Shown here: positions 39,912-49,631 of the stretch, in pieces
How the letters are laid out: each line of letters opens with the position of its first letter
How positions within the stretch are numbered: the first letter of the stretch is position 1
NCBI GenBank assembly: GCA_029551925.1
Contig: JAKPEO010000034.1
Location: forward strand, 1 to 64,000
Length of the DNA: 64,000 nucleotides
Direction of reading: 5' to 3'
Origin: a bacterium
GTDB taxonomy: Bacteria; JAGOBX01
The notes under the pieces: model-generated
The model's input: only the letters and a program-made list of their open reading frames with translations
Told to the model about the DNA's origin: nothing
Database searches by the model: none
Position numbers and translations under genes: made by a program

Positions 39912-39943
39912 AATATCGATTATATGTTAAATGCCTTTTAACA

Positions 39944-41512
39944 ATGCCAAAACCAATACATAAAATAAAACCAATTTATATTTTTTGGGCAATAATAATT
40001 TTCCAAATAATTTTATTAGGATTTGATAGATTACAAGAAATTAGAAATATCTGGACTTATCATAAATTTTATTCATTAGCGCCTTATTATTTGGTAGTTT
40101 GTATTTTGTTTCTATTAATCAACATTCATAAATCCAGAAAAGAACCTATATTTTATGAAAAAATTGAATATAAATCTTTTTCATTCATCGCTGTAATTTG
40201 CGCGTTAGTTTTATTTTATCTATCATTCTTTTGGCTAAAAAAAAAAGCAAACAACGAATATTCTAATTATTTTTTATATTTTTTACAAATACCGATTCTG
40301 ATTTGCGTCAGCATTTTATTTATAAAAAAAATATACCTTCATATTTTTATTAAATTCTATCTTTTATTAATTCCAATTATACCATTGCCATATTTCAAAA
40401 ATAAATTTATTTCCGATTATTTGAAAAATATATCAGCGGTAGAAAAACTAAAAATATCAAAAGATTTAAAGTTAATGATGTATATTATATTGGCGATGTT
40501 TATTTTTATAATAATAACTTTTTTTGTTTTGATTATCAGACGCAAAATTTCAGAAAAAAATATGCGGTTAAAATCAAAATTAAAATCCGAATATTTTGAC
40601 GCGATAAATAATTTTTTATATGAAAATATAGGATTGCCTGAAACTATCGAAAAAATTATGCCGATCAATTATCCGATTTATCTAATGACAATTGATGATA
40701 TTTTGAATATAGTCAAAGGCGATTTTCATAATAAAATAATAGAATTAAGCAAATCGCTAAAAGTTTATGATTTTTTGATAGATGAAACAAATAGCAAAAA
40801 ATGGTGGATAAAAGTAAAAGCGTTATATCATTTAGGTCGTTTGAATTATATTGACGGCTTGAAAAACGGTTTATACGATAAACTAATTGCAGACAAATCC
40901 GCGGATGTTCGGACTGCGCTTGTAATGGCTTTATCTTATTTAGACAACGAAAAAGCAATAGAAATAATTAGCAAATTGTTATTTGACCAAAGTAGCATAG
41001 TCAGAGAAAAAGCAAAAGAAGCATTACTCAAATTTAACAATAAATCTTACAATTTTTTAGTCAATTTATTAAAAGATACTAACGATATAGAAAAAATAGT
41101 TATAATACTAAAAATATTAGCGCTCATCAGAACTTATAATTTTATAAGTGAATTAGATAAGTATATAAACAATGAAGATTTGCGGATTCAAATAGCAGCG
41201 ATCGAAGTTGCCGGCGCGTTAGAATATCCGATAACATCTGATATTCTAAAAGAAAAACTAAAAAAGAATGATGATAATCTAATCAAAGCCATTTTGAAAA
41301 ATATAACTAATATTTCAGATGCAAGCGCAATTGATTTAATAAAAGATTATATTTCGCATAGAGATTGGGAAATTAGATATTACACGGCGCGCGGATTATA
41401 TAGTTTAGGCGAAAAAGGCAAAAAAGAGTTGGAGCAAATAAAAAATACTACAAACGATAAGTATGCAATTGATATGATACATATGGTAATTGACGAGATG
41501 AAATTTGCTTAA
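39944..41512 (+). CDS. Membrane protein with C-terminal HEAT repeats
   Basis: 522 residues. The first 200 residues hold about five transmembrane helices; the rest is soluble and built of HEAT repeats (KVKALYHLGRLNYIDGLKNG in the first, SADVRTALVMALSYL, SSIVREKAKEALLKF, WEIRYYTARGLYSL). HEAT proteins of this kind often sit next to polysaccharide synthases, as here, with the GT2 gene 32 bases downstream. I infer a scaffold that links the synthase to the signalling proteins; no enzyme motif is visible. Confidence 0.78.
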   Translation: MPKPIHKIKPIYIFWAIIIFQIILLGFDRLQEIRNIWTYHKFYSLAPYYLVVCILFLLINIHKSRKEPIFYEKIEYKSFSFIAVICALVLFYLSFFWLKKKANNEYSNYFLYFLQIPILICVSILFIKKIYLHIFIKFYLLLIPIIPLPYFKNKFISDYLKNISAVEKLKISKDLKLMMYIILAMFIFIIITFFVLIIRRKISEKNMRLKSKLKSEYFDAINNFLYENIGLPETIEKIMPINYPIYLMTIDDILNIVKGDFHNKIIELSKSLKVYDFLIDETNSKKWWIKVKALYHLGRLNYIDGLKNGLYDKLIADKSADVRTALVMALSYLDNEKAIEIISKLLFDQSSIVREKAKEALLKFNNKSYNFLVNLLKDTNDIEKIVIILKILALIRTYNFISELDKYINNEDLRIQIAAIEVAGALEYPITSDILKEKLKKNDDNLIKAILKNITNISDASAIDLIKDYISHRDWEIRYYTARGLYSLGEKGKKELEQIKNTTNDKYAIDMIHMVIDEMKFA

Positions 41513-41544
41513 TTCAAAAATTAAAAATAAAATTGTTGTTTATT

Positions 41545-42939
41545 ATGTTATCAGAAATTTTTAATAAATTTATTCTTTATTATTTTATTTTGCTAAACTT
41601 CGTATATACATTAATGTTATTTTTGTCTTTATACGGCGTGATTTGTTATCTTCGCAAACTACGGCTTGTGAATTTCAAAGAATATTTTAGATACCGTATT
41701 ATTCCGCCGATTTCTATAATCGCGCCGGCATATAATGAAGAGTTAACAGTAGTAGAAAGCGTGAAATCGCTATTGATGTTAGAATATCCCGAATATGAAT
41801 TAATTGTAGTTAATGACGGTTCAAAAGATAAAACATTAGAAGTATTAATAAAAAATTTTGATTTGGAAATAAGCAGGAAAGCAGTGCGTTTGCAATTAGA
41901 ACATAAACCGATAAAAAATATTTATCGTTCAAAAATCTATAAAAATCTGGTAGTAGTAGATAAAGAAAACGGCAGAAAAGCAGACGCGCTTAATGCCGGT
42001 ATCAATTGCGCGAAATACAATCATTTTTGTTCGATAGATGCTGATTCTATTTTAGAGCGCGATTCGCTTTTAAGATGTATGCGTCCTTTTATCGAAGAGC
42101 CGGAAAAGACAGTAGCAGTCGGCGGTATAGTGCGTATAGCGAACGGCTGTGAAATAAAAGCCGGGCAAGTAATAAAAATTTCATTGCCGAATACAGCGCT
42201 GCCAATGTTTCAAATTATCGAATATTTTCGCGCGTTTTTAGCAGGCAGGATTGCGTTTGATATATTGAATAGTTTATTGATAATCTCCGGCGCGTTCGGT
42301 ATGTTTAGAAAAGATATTGTTTTGAAATGCGGCGGCTATTCGCATAATACAGTCGGCGAAGATATGGAACTTGTAGTAAAGATACATAAATATTGTCTTG
42401 AAAATAAGATACCTTACAAAATCGCATTCACGCCGGATCCTGTCTGCTGGACAGAAGCACCGGATAATACAATAATACTTGGCAGACAGCGCAGCCGCTG
42501 GCAGCGCGGCACAATGGAAACAATATTTAAACATAAAAAAATGTTGTTTAATCCAAAATATAAAATAGTCGGGTTATTCGGGTTTCCGTTTTTTTTAATC
42601 TTTGAAATGCTTGGTCCAGTTGTAGAACTCGCCGGTTATATTTACGCGTTCATCGCATTGATAATCGGCACTATAAATTTTAATTTTGCAATAATGCTTT
42701 TTATAGTGGCGTATTGTTGGGGCGTGTTAATTTCAATATTATCTATATTTATCGAAGAATTTTCATTTAAAAAATATCCGCGATTATCCGATATTTTAAA
42801 AATAGTATATTATTCATTTTTAGAAAATTTAGGATATAGACAATTAACGCTTGTTTGGCGTTTGCAAGGAATAATAGATTATTTCAGCAATGTGCAAACT
42901 TGGGGTGAAATGACGCGCGCTGGTTTTAATAAAAAATAA
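41545..42939 (+). CDS. Processive family-2 glycosyltransferase (BcsA/PgaC/NodC-like)
   Basis: 464 residues from the ATG at 41545 (a TTG four codons upstream is less likely). An N-terminal transmembrane helix, then a GT-A domain with all processive-synthase landmarks: ISIIAPAYNEELTV, VVNDGSKD, DADSILERDSL, GEDMELVVKIH and QRSRWQRG (the QxxRW motif), followed by four or so transmembrane helices. It should polymerise a beta-linked polysaccharide at the inner membrane and pass it to the periplasm. No PilZ domain is present, so c-di-GMP control, if any, would be indirect. The neighbours (HEAT protein, outer-membrane TPR barrel) fit a secretion system. Confidence 0.9.
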   Translation: MLSEIFNKFILYYFILLNFVYTLMLFLSLYGVICYLRKLRLVNFKEYFRYRIIPPISIIAPAYNEELTVVESVKSLLMLEYPEYELIVVNDGSKDKTLEVLIKNFDLEISRKAVRLQLEHKPIKNIYRSKIYKNLVVVDKENGRKADALNAGINCAKYNHFCSIDADSILERDSLLRCMRPFIEEPEKTVAVGGIVRIANGCEIKAGQVIKISLPNTALPMFQIIEYFRAFLAGRIAFDILNSLLIISGAFGMFRKDIVLKCGGYSHNTVGEDMELVVKIHKYCLENKIPYKIAFTPDPVCWTEAPDNTIILGRQRSRWQRGTMETIFKHKKMLFNPKYKIVGLFGFPFFLIFEMLGPVVELAGYIYAFIALIIGTINFNFAIMLFIVAYCWGVLISILSIFIEEFSFKKYPRLSDILKIVYYSFLENLGYRQLTLVWRLQGIIDYFSNVQTWGEMTRAGFNKK

Positions 42940-43027
42940 TAAAAATATTTTATATTTATTTCTTGAAAAATATATAATATAATAAATTTTCATTGTTAAA
43001 ATTATAAAAGAAAGGATATACCGATTT

Positions 43028-44293
43028 ATGAAAAAATATTTTTGTTTTTTATTAATATTTTTATCTTTAATTTTTAATGGCTGCGGGAATAATAATGATT
43101 TAACTAATCGCGTTTATAGCGGGGCATTATTAAGCAGTCAAATTATTAATGACGAATATTTATTACAGCAATATATAACTTATCGTAATGACGAGATTTT
43201 AGTATCAGATACAGCGCAAACTATCAATCCAGCGCCGTTATATGCAAGTAAAATAAAATATTCCGCTAAGAAAATAGACGGCGTGACGCTTACATTAGTA
43301 GCGGATATTGCGGCGCCGGTTCATAATGGCGTAACATTACAAGCGACTAATATCTGCGAAAAAGCGAATTATGTGTTTGTAAGTTATAATACTGCGGGCG
43401 ATAGTTTTATCGGTGCAATACAAGATATCCAACTTACAAACGCGCGAAGTCCAAGATTGATATCGCAAGTAATTTATCATAATTCGGATGTATCTGCTAT
43501 AACTTTGAACGGTTCGCGCGAAGTGATTTTGGCAATGGCTACTGACATTGACGCAAACACGCAATTTACTAGACCGGCGCTTATGGGCGCAATCAGTTTG
43601 AACGCGCAATTCGCTTTTGCAAACAATAAAGTATTCAAAGAGATGCTCGGTTATGCCGCAGTATCAGTAGAAGTTTGGGATAACAAAATTTTTGTGTTAT
43701 CCGGCGATAACGCTGGTCTAAATGTTTTTGACGCTGACAGTTATGACAGCATTGCATACATTCCAATTCCAGACGCACGTGATATTGCGTTTTATAATAA
43801 TTTTATTTATGTATATTCCGGCGCGCCCGGAACTTTATACAAAATCAATCCTTCAAATTATACGATAACTAATACTTATTTTTTAGGAGGCTCAAATAAA
43901 ACGCAAGAAAAATCGTCGATTGTAATTTCAGGCAAATACGCATTTATTGCGGCAAATGACAGCGGTGTGCAGATAGTTAATTTAGATAACGGCAGTTTAG
44001 TTTATACGATAAATAATCCGACAGTAGCAGGATTATCTGCTGATAGCGTGGTCGCTAATTCTGTCACTGTTAATGGCAGTTATATTTTTGTCGCAAATGG
44101 CGAAGCCGGCGTGCGAGTTTTTAAAAACACTACTGGCAATATAAGCGTTGCAAATTCTTTAAATATCCAATCAGAAGGTTTTTTGATTTTAGGACTAAAA
44201 CAATCGGCTAACGAAATTTATTGTTATAATGATTATTTAGTCGTAGCGTCAGGTATCGGCGGCATAAAAATAATCGCGGTTTCAGGAATGTAA
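43028..44293 (+). CDS. Propeller lipoprotein (LVIVD-like repeats)
   Basis: 421 residues. The signal peptide ends in a lipobox (LIFNGC, lipidated C19). The mature part is a seven- or eight-bladed propeller made of repeats such as VFVSYNTAGDSFIGAIQDI, KIFVLSGDNAGLNVFD, YAFIAANDSGVQIVN and YIFVANGEAGVRVFK, the pattern of LVIVD proteins. It is likely bound to the outer membrane, facing the periplasm or surface. The role in the locus is unknown; binding of the polysaccharide or a partner is an inference. A ribosome site AAAGGA lies about 12 bases upstream. Confidence 0.82.
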   Translation: MKKYFCFLLIFLSLIFNGCGNNNDLTNRVYSGALLSSQIINDEYLLQQYITYRNDEILVSDTAQTINPAPLYASKIKYSAKKIDGVTLTLVADIAAPVHNGVTLQATNICEKANYVFVSYNTAGDSFIGAIQDIQLTNARSPRLISQVIYHNSDVSAITLNGSREVILAMATDIDANTQFTRPALMGAISLNAQFAFANNKVFKEMLGYAAVSVEVWDNKIFVLSGDNAGLNVFDADSYDSIAYIPIPDARDIAFYNNFIYVYSGAPGTLYKINPSNYTITNTYFLGGSNKTQEKSSIVISGKYAFIAANDSGVQIVNLDNGSLVYTINNPTVAGLSADSVVANSVTVNGSYIFVANGEAGVRVFKNTTGNISVANSLNIQSEGFLILGLKQSANEIYCYNDYLVVASGIGGIKIIAVSGM

Positions 44294-44317
44294 ATATTTT
44301 ATAATTGAGGCATTAAA

Positions 44318-45745
44318 ATGAGAAATAAATTATTCAAAAAAAATATAATGATTTTTATTTTGATATTAGTGTTTTTTCTTAAAATAAGCAGTATTCCTAT
44401 TTTCGCTGATTTGAATAAATTTTTAGAATTGCGTAATGCCGGCAATTACAATGCCGCGCTTTTAGAAATTGAAAACCAACTAAAAACAGAACCGGAAAAT
44501 GCGGATTATAAATTGCATAAATCTATAATATTAAGTTGGCAAAATAAATACGCCGAAGCGATTGAAATTTTGAAAGGTATAATAGCCAAACATCCGAATT
44601 ATATTGATGCGCATATAACGCTCGCGCGGATTTATTACTGGCAAAAAAAATATGATATTGCGTTAAATCAAATTAATGATTTTGTATTATCAAAAAATCC
44701 TGATAACCAAGAAGCGATTGATTTATCTAATAAAATCAAACAAGCGCAAGATGAAGAATATATCAAGAATAAATTTATTGATAACACTTTATCTGATAAA
44801 AATAATAACAAAGATATTGCGTTGATAAAATCTGATATGCAAAATAAAAAAATAAATTTAGTTTCTACAATCAATGTCTTGCGCGATTATGAGCCGATAT
44901 TAAATAAATATCCATACAAAGAAATCACTTTCCGCGCCGGCGCAGCTTATAACACATTATTAAATCAAAAGTCGCTTACGATTTTTTATAAGACAGGTTT
45001 TATAAAACAAATCAATAATACTTGGCAAGATAACGAATATTTTTTATCGTTAAATTCGCTGGCATTAAATAGCGAGTATTATTTTAAAAAACTATATTTA
45101 TCATCAACCTTAAATTTGCAGCATTATAATAATTACGGCGCAGCATATTTCAAGGCAAAATCTAATACAATAAAAATCAGACCGTTCATTCTGGCGAGCA
45201 ATGAAATAACGGATTTCTATAAAATATATTTTGCTTACTCTCTTGAAGATTGGTATAATAAAGAAATTTTTTCGCGCAGATTATTTATCGAAGATTTGCA
45301 TACTTTATCTTTTTCTAATTTGTTCTTTTATCGCAAAAATTATTATTCTTTTGATATTTTACGCGCGATTTATTCTAATGGAGCATTGCGGAATTATACT
45401 GATTTTATCCTGCAAACTAATCAATTATTAATATCAACCAAAACTTCAAATTTACATCTAAATTTGAAATATAAATATCGCGATTATAAAAATTCGCATT
45501 TGCATTTTTATTCGCTAAAAAATGAATTTTCATCAAAGAACAATTTGAAATTAAATTATAATCTCGGTTATGAATTAAGTTTGGTAAAACCTTATACTTC
45601 TATTGGTCATAAATTTGAAGCGCAAACGACTATCAAATTAAAACAAAATATAAATTTAATAACTGCCGGCGATTATTTCTTTCACGCGGCAAAAGACAAA
45701 GATAGAGAATATAATTTTCGTATAAATTTAGAATATAAATATTAA
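44318..45745 (+). CDS. TPR plus outer-membrane beta-barrel protein (YaiO-like)
   Basis: 475 residues. A signal peptide (about 1-32), two to three TPRs (about 33-130: NAGNYNAALLEIENQL, ILSWQNKYAEAIEILKGI, RIYYWQKKYDIALNQI), a short linker and then a C-terminal beta-barrel (about 190-475) whose last strand ends NLEYKY. This is the YaiO plan and functionally similar to PgaA/BcsC, which pass exopolysaccharides across the outer membrane. GAGG stands 7 bases before the ATG. It lies 24 bases after the lipoprotein gene. Confidence 0.82.
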   Translation: MRNKLFKKNIMIFILILVFFLKISSIPIFADLNKFLELRNAGNYNAALLEIENQLKTEPENADYKLHKSIILSWQNKYAEAIEILKGIIAKHPNYIDAHITLARIYYWQKKYDIALNQINDFVLSKNPDNQEAIDLSNKIKQAQDEEYIKNKFIDNTLSDKNNNKDIALIKSDMQNKKINLVSTINVLRDYEPILNKYPYKEITFRAGAAYNTLLNQKSLTIFYKTGFIKQINNTWQDNEYFLSLNSLALNSEYYFKKLYLSSTLNLQHYNNYGAAYFKAKSNTIKIRPFILASNEITDFYKIYFAYSLEDWYNKEIFSRRLFIEDLHTLSFSNLFFYRKNYYSFDILRAIYSNGALRNYTDFILQTNQLLISTKTSNLHLNLKYKYRDYKNSHLHFYSLKNEFSSKNNLKLNYNLGYELSLVKPYTSIGHKFEAQTTIKLKQNINLITAGDYFFHAAKDKDREYNFRINLEYKY

Positions 45746-45756
45746 CAGAAAAATTT

Positions 45757-48700
45757 ATGTATTATATTTTATTAATTTTATCAATTTCTCTGAATTTTAT
45801 TAAAATCCCGCTTTTTTACGGCGTTGATATACTATTTGGCAGTATAATAGTTTTTTATATTTTACAACATTATTCTTTGACTAAAACTTTAATCGCAGCA
45901 TTTTTAACTGCATTAGTTACTTATTATCATTGGCAGCATTTTTATTCTGTAATAACATTTTTTTGCGAAGCGTTATTCGTAGGTCTGCTATTCAAAAGAT
46001 ATAAGAATATAGTTATAACTAATCTGCTTTTTTGGTTATTTTTTGGCGCTGCGTTTGTGTTCATATTTTATCATTTTTTCTTGAATGTTTCAGGCGCTGC
46101 GTTAATTATAGTAATCTTAAAACAAAGTATAAACGGCGTTTTTAATGCGCTTATCGCTTTCTTTGCTTATAGAATTTTACGGCCGTTAATTTTTTTAAAA
46201 AAAGAAAATATAAAAATAAAATTACAAGATGTTTTGTTTGGCATATTGATTCTATTTATAATGCTGCCTGTTTTATTTTTGATTATTAATTCTTCGCATT
46301 ATAATTTGAAATATTTAGAAAACGAATTTAAAATAAAACTTGAACATACTATTGATGTATATATAAAAAGTTTAGAACATCTTTTAGAAACGCAAGAAAA
46401 TATACCGGCGATTGACGATTTATTAAACCAAAAATTACAAAAAAATTTAGAGATAACAAAAAAAAATAATGTTAATATTTTAATAATAGATAATCAAAGG
46501 AATATAATTTTTTCTACAAATAACAAATTTAATCAATCGCTGAAATTTGATGATTTTAAAGATTATGAGCATATACTTATTGCTGATAATTTCAAAAAAA
46601 TATTTCCAGTCGCCAAAAACCTTTCGCCTATACGGCGTTGGAATGAAAGCAAGTATATTATGCTAAAAAATATTGAGATTAATAATTGGCGTATTTGCGC
46701 TTTTATCGAAGCAGGTCCGTATCAGCATTGGTTATTCAACGAAATTAAATATACTATTATTATCATCAGTATTCTTACAATATTAGCAATAACAATTTCG
46801 TATATAACCACAAATTCATTTTTATACGATCTAAATCATTTTAATTTGATGACAGAAAATATAATTGAGCGTGTTAATAATGATCAAAAGATAGATTGGA
46901 TAAATCCTAAATTTTCAGAATTTCAAGAATTAAATAATCGTTTTAAAAATATGTATGATAAATTAGGCGAATATATTGCAATTTTAAAAGAAACGCAAAA
47001 TAAATTAGAACAGCGCGTAGCAGATAGAACACAAGAATTAGCGGAAATAAATAAAAAATTACAAACTGAAATATTTGAAAAAAATAAATTAATAGATACT
47101 CTTAAATTACACGATAGCGCAATCGCGGCTTCAAATGAATCTATTATTATTACTGACGCATTAGACGATAACAAAATTATTTTTGTTAATAATGCTTTTG
47201 AGCGTATTAGTGGTTATACCAAAGAAGAAGCATTAGGTAGAAATCCGCGATTTTTGCATAATACAAACGCGGATAAAACTGCGATTGAAAAATTAAGAAC
47301 AGCAATAAAAAATAAAGAAGCAGTATCAACTGAATTATTAAACTGCAAAAAAGACGGGCAAGAATACTGGATTTTTTTATCAATTGCGCCTATAAAGAAT
47401 CAGGAAGGTATTGTGACTAATTTTGTTGGAATAACGCAAGATATTTCATATCATAAAAAAATCGAACGCCATCTAAAACATGCAAAAGAACAAGCGGAAC
47501 AGGCAAATAAGATTAAGAGTCAATTTTTGGCAAATATTAGTCACGAATTGCGGACACCGTTAAACGCAATATTAAACATTGCGCATTTTTTAGAGACTAC
47601 TGAATTAACCGAAAAACAAAAAGAATATTTACAAGTTTTGAGAAATTCGAGTAATAATTTGTTTTATTTAATAAACCAAATTTTAGATATTCAAATATTA
47701 GAAAGTCAAGAGTTGCAATTAAATTTTATAGCATTTGACTTTGTTGAATTTATTAATTCTGTTAAAACGCATATCAATGAAGTAGTAACAAAAAAAAATT
47801 TAGATTTTATTGTCGCACTCGACCAAAATATTCCTAAAATACTTATCGGCGATCAAAACAGAATCCGCCAAATTTTATTGAATATTTTATTTAATGCTAT
47901 TAAATTTACTGATGACGGATATATTAAATTAGAAATCAAACTATTATCTAAAACTAATGATTCTTGCGAAATTTTATTTGTTATTGCAGATACAGGTATT
48001 GGTATTAACGACGAAAACAAAAAAATTATTTTTGATAATTTTATGCAAGTAGATAATTCTAATATCCGCAGATATGGCGGTATCGGCATCGGACTAAGTA
48101 TTAGTAAAAAATTAATAACTCTAATGAATGGCAATATATCAGTAGAAGATAATAACCCCAAAGGAACTGTTTTTAAATTTAATATTACTCTCAAACTTGA
48201 CGAAAAAATTCAAGATTTAAAAATTGAAAAAATGCTTTTTGATTTAAAAGATAATTATAAGATTTTAGTAGCTGAAGACGATAAAACCAATCAATTTATT
48301 ATTAAAAATTTATTCAATGATTTAAATAATTTTTCTGTTGATATTGTTGAAAATGGAAAAGACGCGGTTGAATATTACAAAACAAATAAATACAATTTAA
48401 TCTTAATGGATATTCAGATGCCAGAAATGGACGGATTAACAGCGTTAGAATATATCCGCAATTTCGAAAAACAAAATAATTTAGTTGCTGCGCCTGCGTT
48501 TATTTTAAGCGCAACCGCTATCGAACAATTTAAAGATAAAATCGAAAAATTAAATATAACAGGTTATATAGCAAAACCAATTTATCCTCGTTCGTTTTAC
48601 AATCAAATCGCTAAAATTTTGAAAATAAAAAATTCGTTACATCCGCAAAAATCGGAAAAAACAATTGAGACAAATAACATAGTGCCTGAAAAAATTGAAG

Positions 48701-49071
48701 AAAATAATTTAAGTAGATTATTGAAATTATCTAACGAAACAATTGATATTAACAAAGCGTTAGCGAATATAGATAACGAAGTAGATTTATATTTTATATT
48801 AGCAAATCAATATTATTCTGACTATGGTTCAAAGATTGCCGAAATAAAAACAATATTTGAAAATAACCAATACGATAAAATGATTTTCTTTTCGCATAAA
48901 TTAGTAACTGCCGCCGCTAATATCGGCGCTTACAAACTTTCTAAAATGTCAAAACAAATTGAAAATATATTAAATGATAAACAAGAATTATCCGCTGAAT
49001 TATATGTTGCATATATTTCTGAACTTGAAAAAGTAAATGAAATGCTCAAAGAAATAAAACAAATCGGATAA
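45757..49071 (+). CDS. Hybrid sensor histidine kinase with LOV-like PAS, receiver and HPt domains
   Basis: 1104 residues. An N-terminal block of six or so transmembrane helices (1-190), a periplasmic sensor segment (about 190-325), another transmembrane helix, a HAMP/coiled-coil linker, a PAS domain (about 450-570), HisKA with H596 (FLANISHELRTPLN), HATPase, receiver with D885 (LILMDIQMPEMDG) and a C-terminal HPt with H1047 (FFSHKLVTAAANIGA). The PAS is LOV-like, but the flavin-adduct cysteine of GRNCRFLQ is proline here (GRNPRFLH, P497), so photochemistry is not expected. It is the likely phosphate source for the receivers and HPt protein that open the locus. Confidence 0.92.
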   Translation: MYYILLILSISLNFIKIPLFYGVDILFGSIIVFYILQHYSLTKTLIAAFLTALVTYYHWQHFYSVITFFCEALFVGLLFKRYKNIVITNLLFWLFFGAAFVFIFYHFFLNVSGAALIIVILKQSINGVFNALIAFFAYRILRPLIFLKKENIKIKLQDVLFGILILFIMLPVLFLIINSSHYNLKYLENEFKIKLEHTIDVYIKSLEHLLETQENIPAIDDLLNQKLQKNLEITKKNNVNILIIDNQRNIIFSTNNKFNQSLKFDDFKDYEHILIADNFKKIFPVAKNLSPIRRWNESKYIMLKNIEINNWRICAFIEAGPYQHWLFNEIKYTIIIISILTILAITISYITTNSFLYDLNHFNLMTENIIERVNNDQKIDWINPKFSEFQELNNRFKNMYDKLGEYIAILKETQNKLEQRVADRTQELAEINKKLQTEIFEKNKLIDTLKLHDSAIAASNESIIITDALDDNKIIFVNNAFERISGYTKEEALGRNPRFLHNTNADKTAIEKLRTAIKNKEAVSTELLNCKKDGQEYWIFLSIAPIKNQEGIVTNFVGITQDISYHKKIERHLKHAKEQAEQANKIKSQFLANISHELRTPLNAILNIAHFLETTELTEKQKEYLQVLRNSSNNLFYLINQILDIQILESQELQLNFIAFDFVEFINSVKTHINEVVTKKNLDFIVALDQNIPKILIGDQNRIRQILLNILFNAIKFTDDGYIKLEIKLLSKTNDSCEILFVIADTGIGINDENKKIIFDNFMQVDNSNIRRYGGIGIGLSISKKLITLMNGNISVEDNNPKGTVFKFNITLKLDEKIQDLKIEKMLFDLKDNYKILVAEDDKTNQFIIKNLFNDLNNFSVDIVENGKDAVEYYKTNKYNLILMDIQMPEMDGLTALEYIRNFEKQNNLVAAPAFILSATAIEQFKDKIEKLNITGYIAKPIYPRSFYNQIAKILKIKNSLHPQKSEKTIETNNIVPEKIEENNLSRLLKLSNETIDINKALANIDNEVDLYFILANQYYSDYGSKIAEIKTIFENNQYDKMIFFSHKLVTAAANIGAYKLSKMSKQIENILNDKQELSAELYVAYISELEKVNEMLKEIKQIG

Positions 49072-49232
49072 ATCGCGCAAATATTTTATAATAAAATCAC
49101 ATTAATTCACTTCCGTTCATCTGTTAAAATAAAAAAAACATACTAACTGTTGTGAATAGAAGTGATTTTTTTAATGCGAAATTTAAATTATCTCACAGAG
49201 CAGAGCCGCAGAGTTCACAAAAAAAGAATAAG

Positions 49233-49257
49233 TATGTCAAGCATCTTGCTTGACATA
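49233..49257. repeat. Perfect hairpin, dispersed family copy 2
   Basis: Arms of 11 bases, TATGTCAAGCA (49233-49243) and TGCTTGACATA (49247-49257), around TCT. It is related to 9014-9032. It stands 160 bases past the hybrid kinase stop. Confidence 0.75.
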
Positions 49258-49285
49258 TATTTTTATAGCATCGTAAAATACACCA

Positions 49286-49303
49286 CGCAAATTAAAATTT
49301 GCG
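49286..49303. repeat. Short palindrome, variant of the CGCAGGT family
   Basis: CGCAAATT and AATTTGCG around AA, followed by ACTACAA. It shares the CGCA...TGCG frame and the trailing ACTA with 4562-4584 and 8954-8975, and looks like a sister family. Confidence 0.6.
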
Positions 49304-49537
49304 ACTACAATAATGTAAAATAATCATATCATCAAATCAACCGCAAATAAAAAAAATATTTTCTTCTTCATGGCTTATTTTAACTTCGAGTCTTCGTGTT
49401 TATTTTTTTTAAACACAAAGGCACAAAGTTAGACAAAGACTCAAAGAAAAAACGCAATAATAAAACTTATAAAAAAATCACTTTTATTCATTTTCATTTA
49501 TCTATTAAAAATTTAATCGCAAATTTTAATAAATTAA

Positions 49538-49566
49538 TTGACTATTTTGAATAATAGTGTTAAAAT
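49538..49566 (+). promoter_or_regulatory. Sigma-70 promoter of the GT9/radical SAM pair
   Basis: TTGACT (49538-49543), 17 bases, TAAAAT (49561-49566) with a TG at the extended -10 position (49558-49559). It lies 65 bases ahead of the ATG at 49632. Confidence 0.6.
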
Positions 49567-49631
49567 CACAAATCGAAAATTTTAAAATTTGGAAACGGTA
49601 AAATATTAAGTAATTTATAATTTTGACAAAT

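Larger units (their letters stand above)
49072..49631. other. Repeat-rich gap after the hybrid kinase
   Basis: About 560 bases with no credible gene. It contains two palindromes of dispersed families (49233-49257, 49286-49303), two decayed CGCAGAGACGC-type segments (49195-49215 and 49393-49455) and the promoter of the GT9 gene (49538-49566). A phrase near 49105-49128 (cacttc, ttcatctgttaaaat) partly recurs near 49480-49508. Confidence 0.65.
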
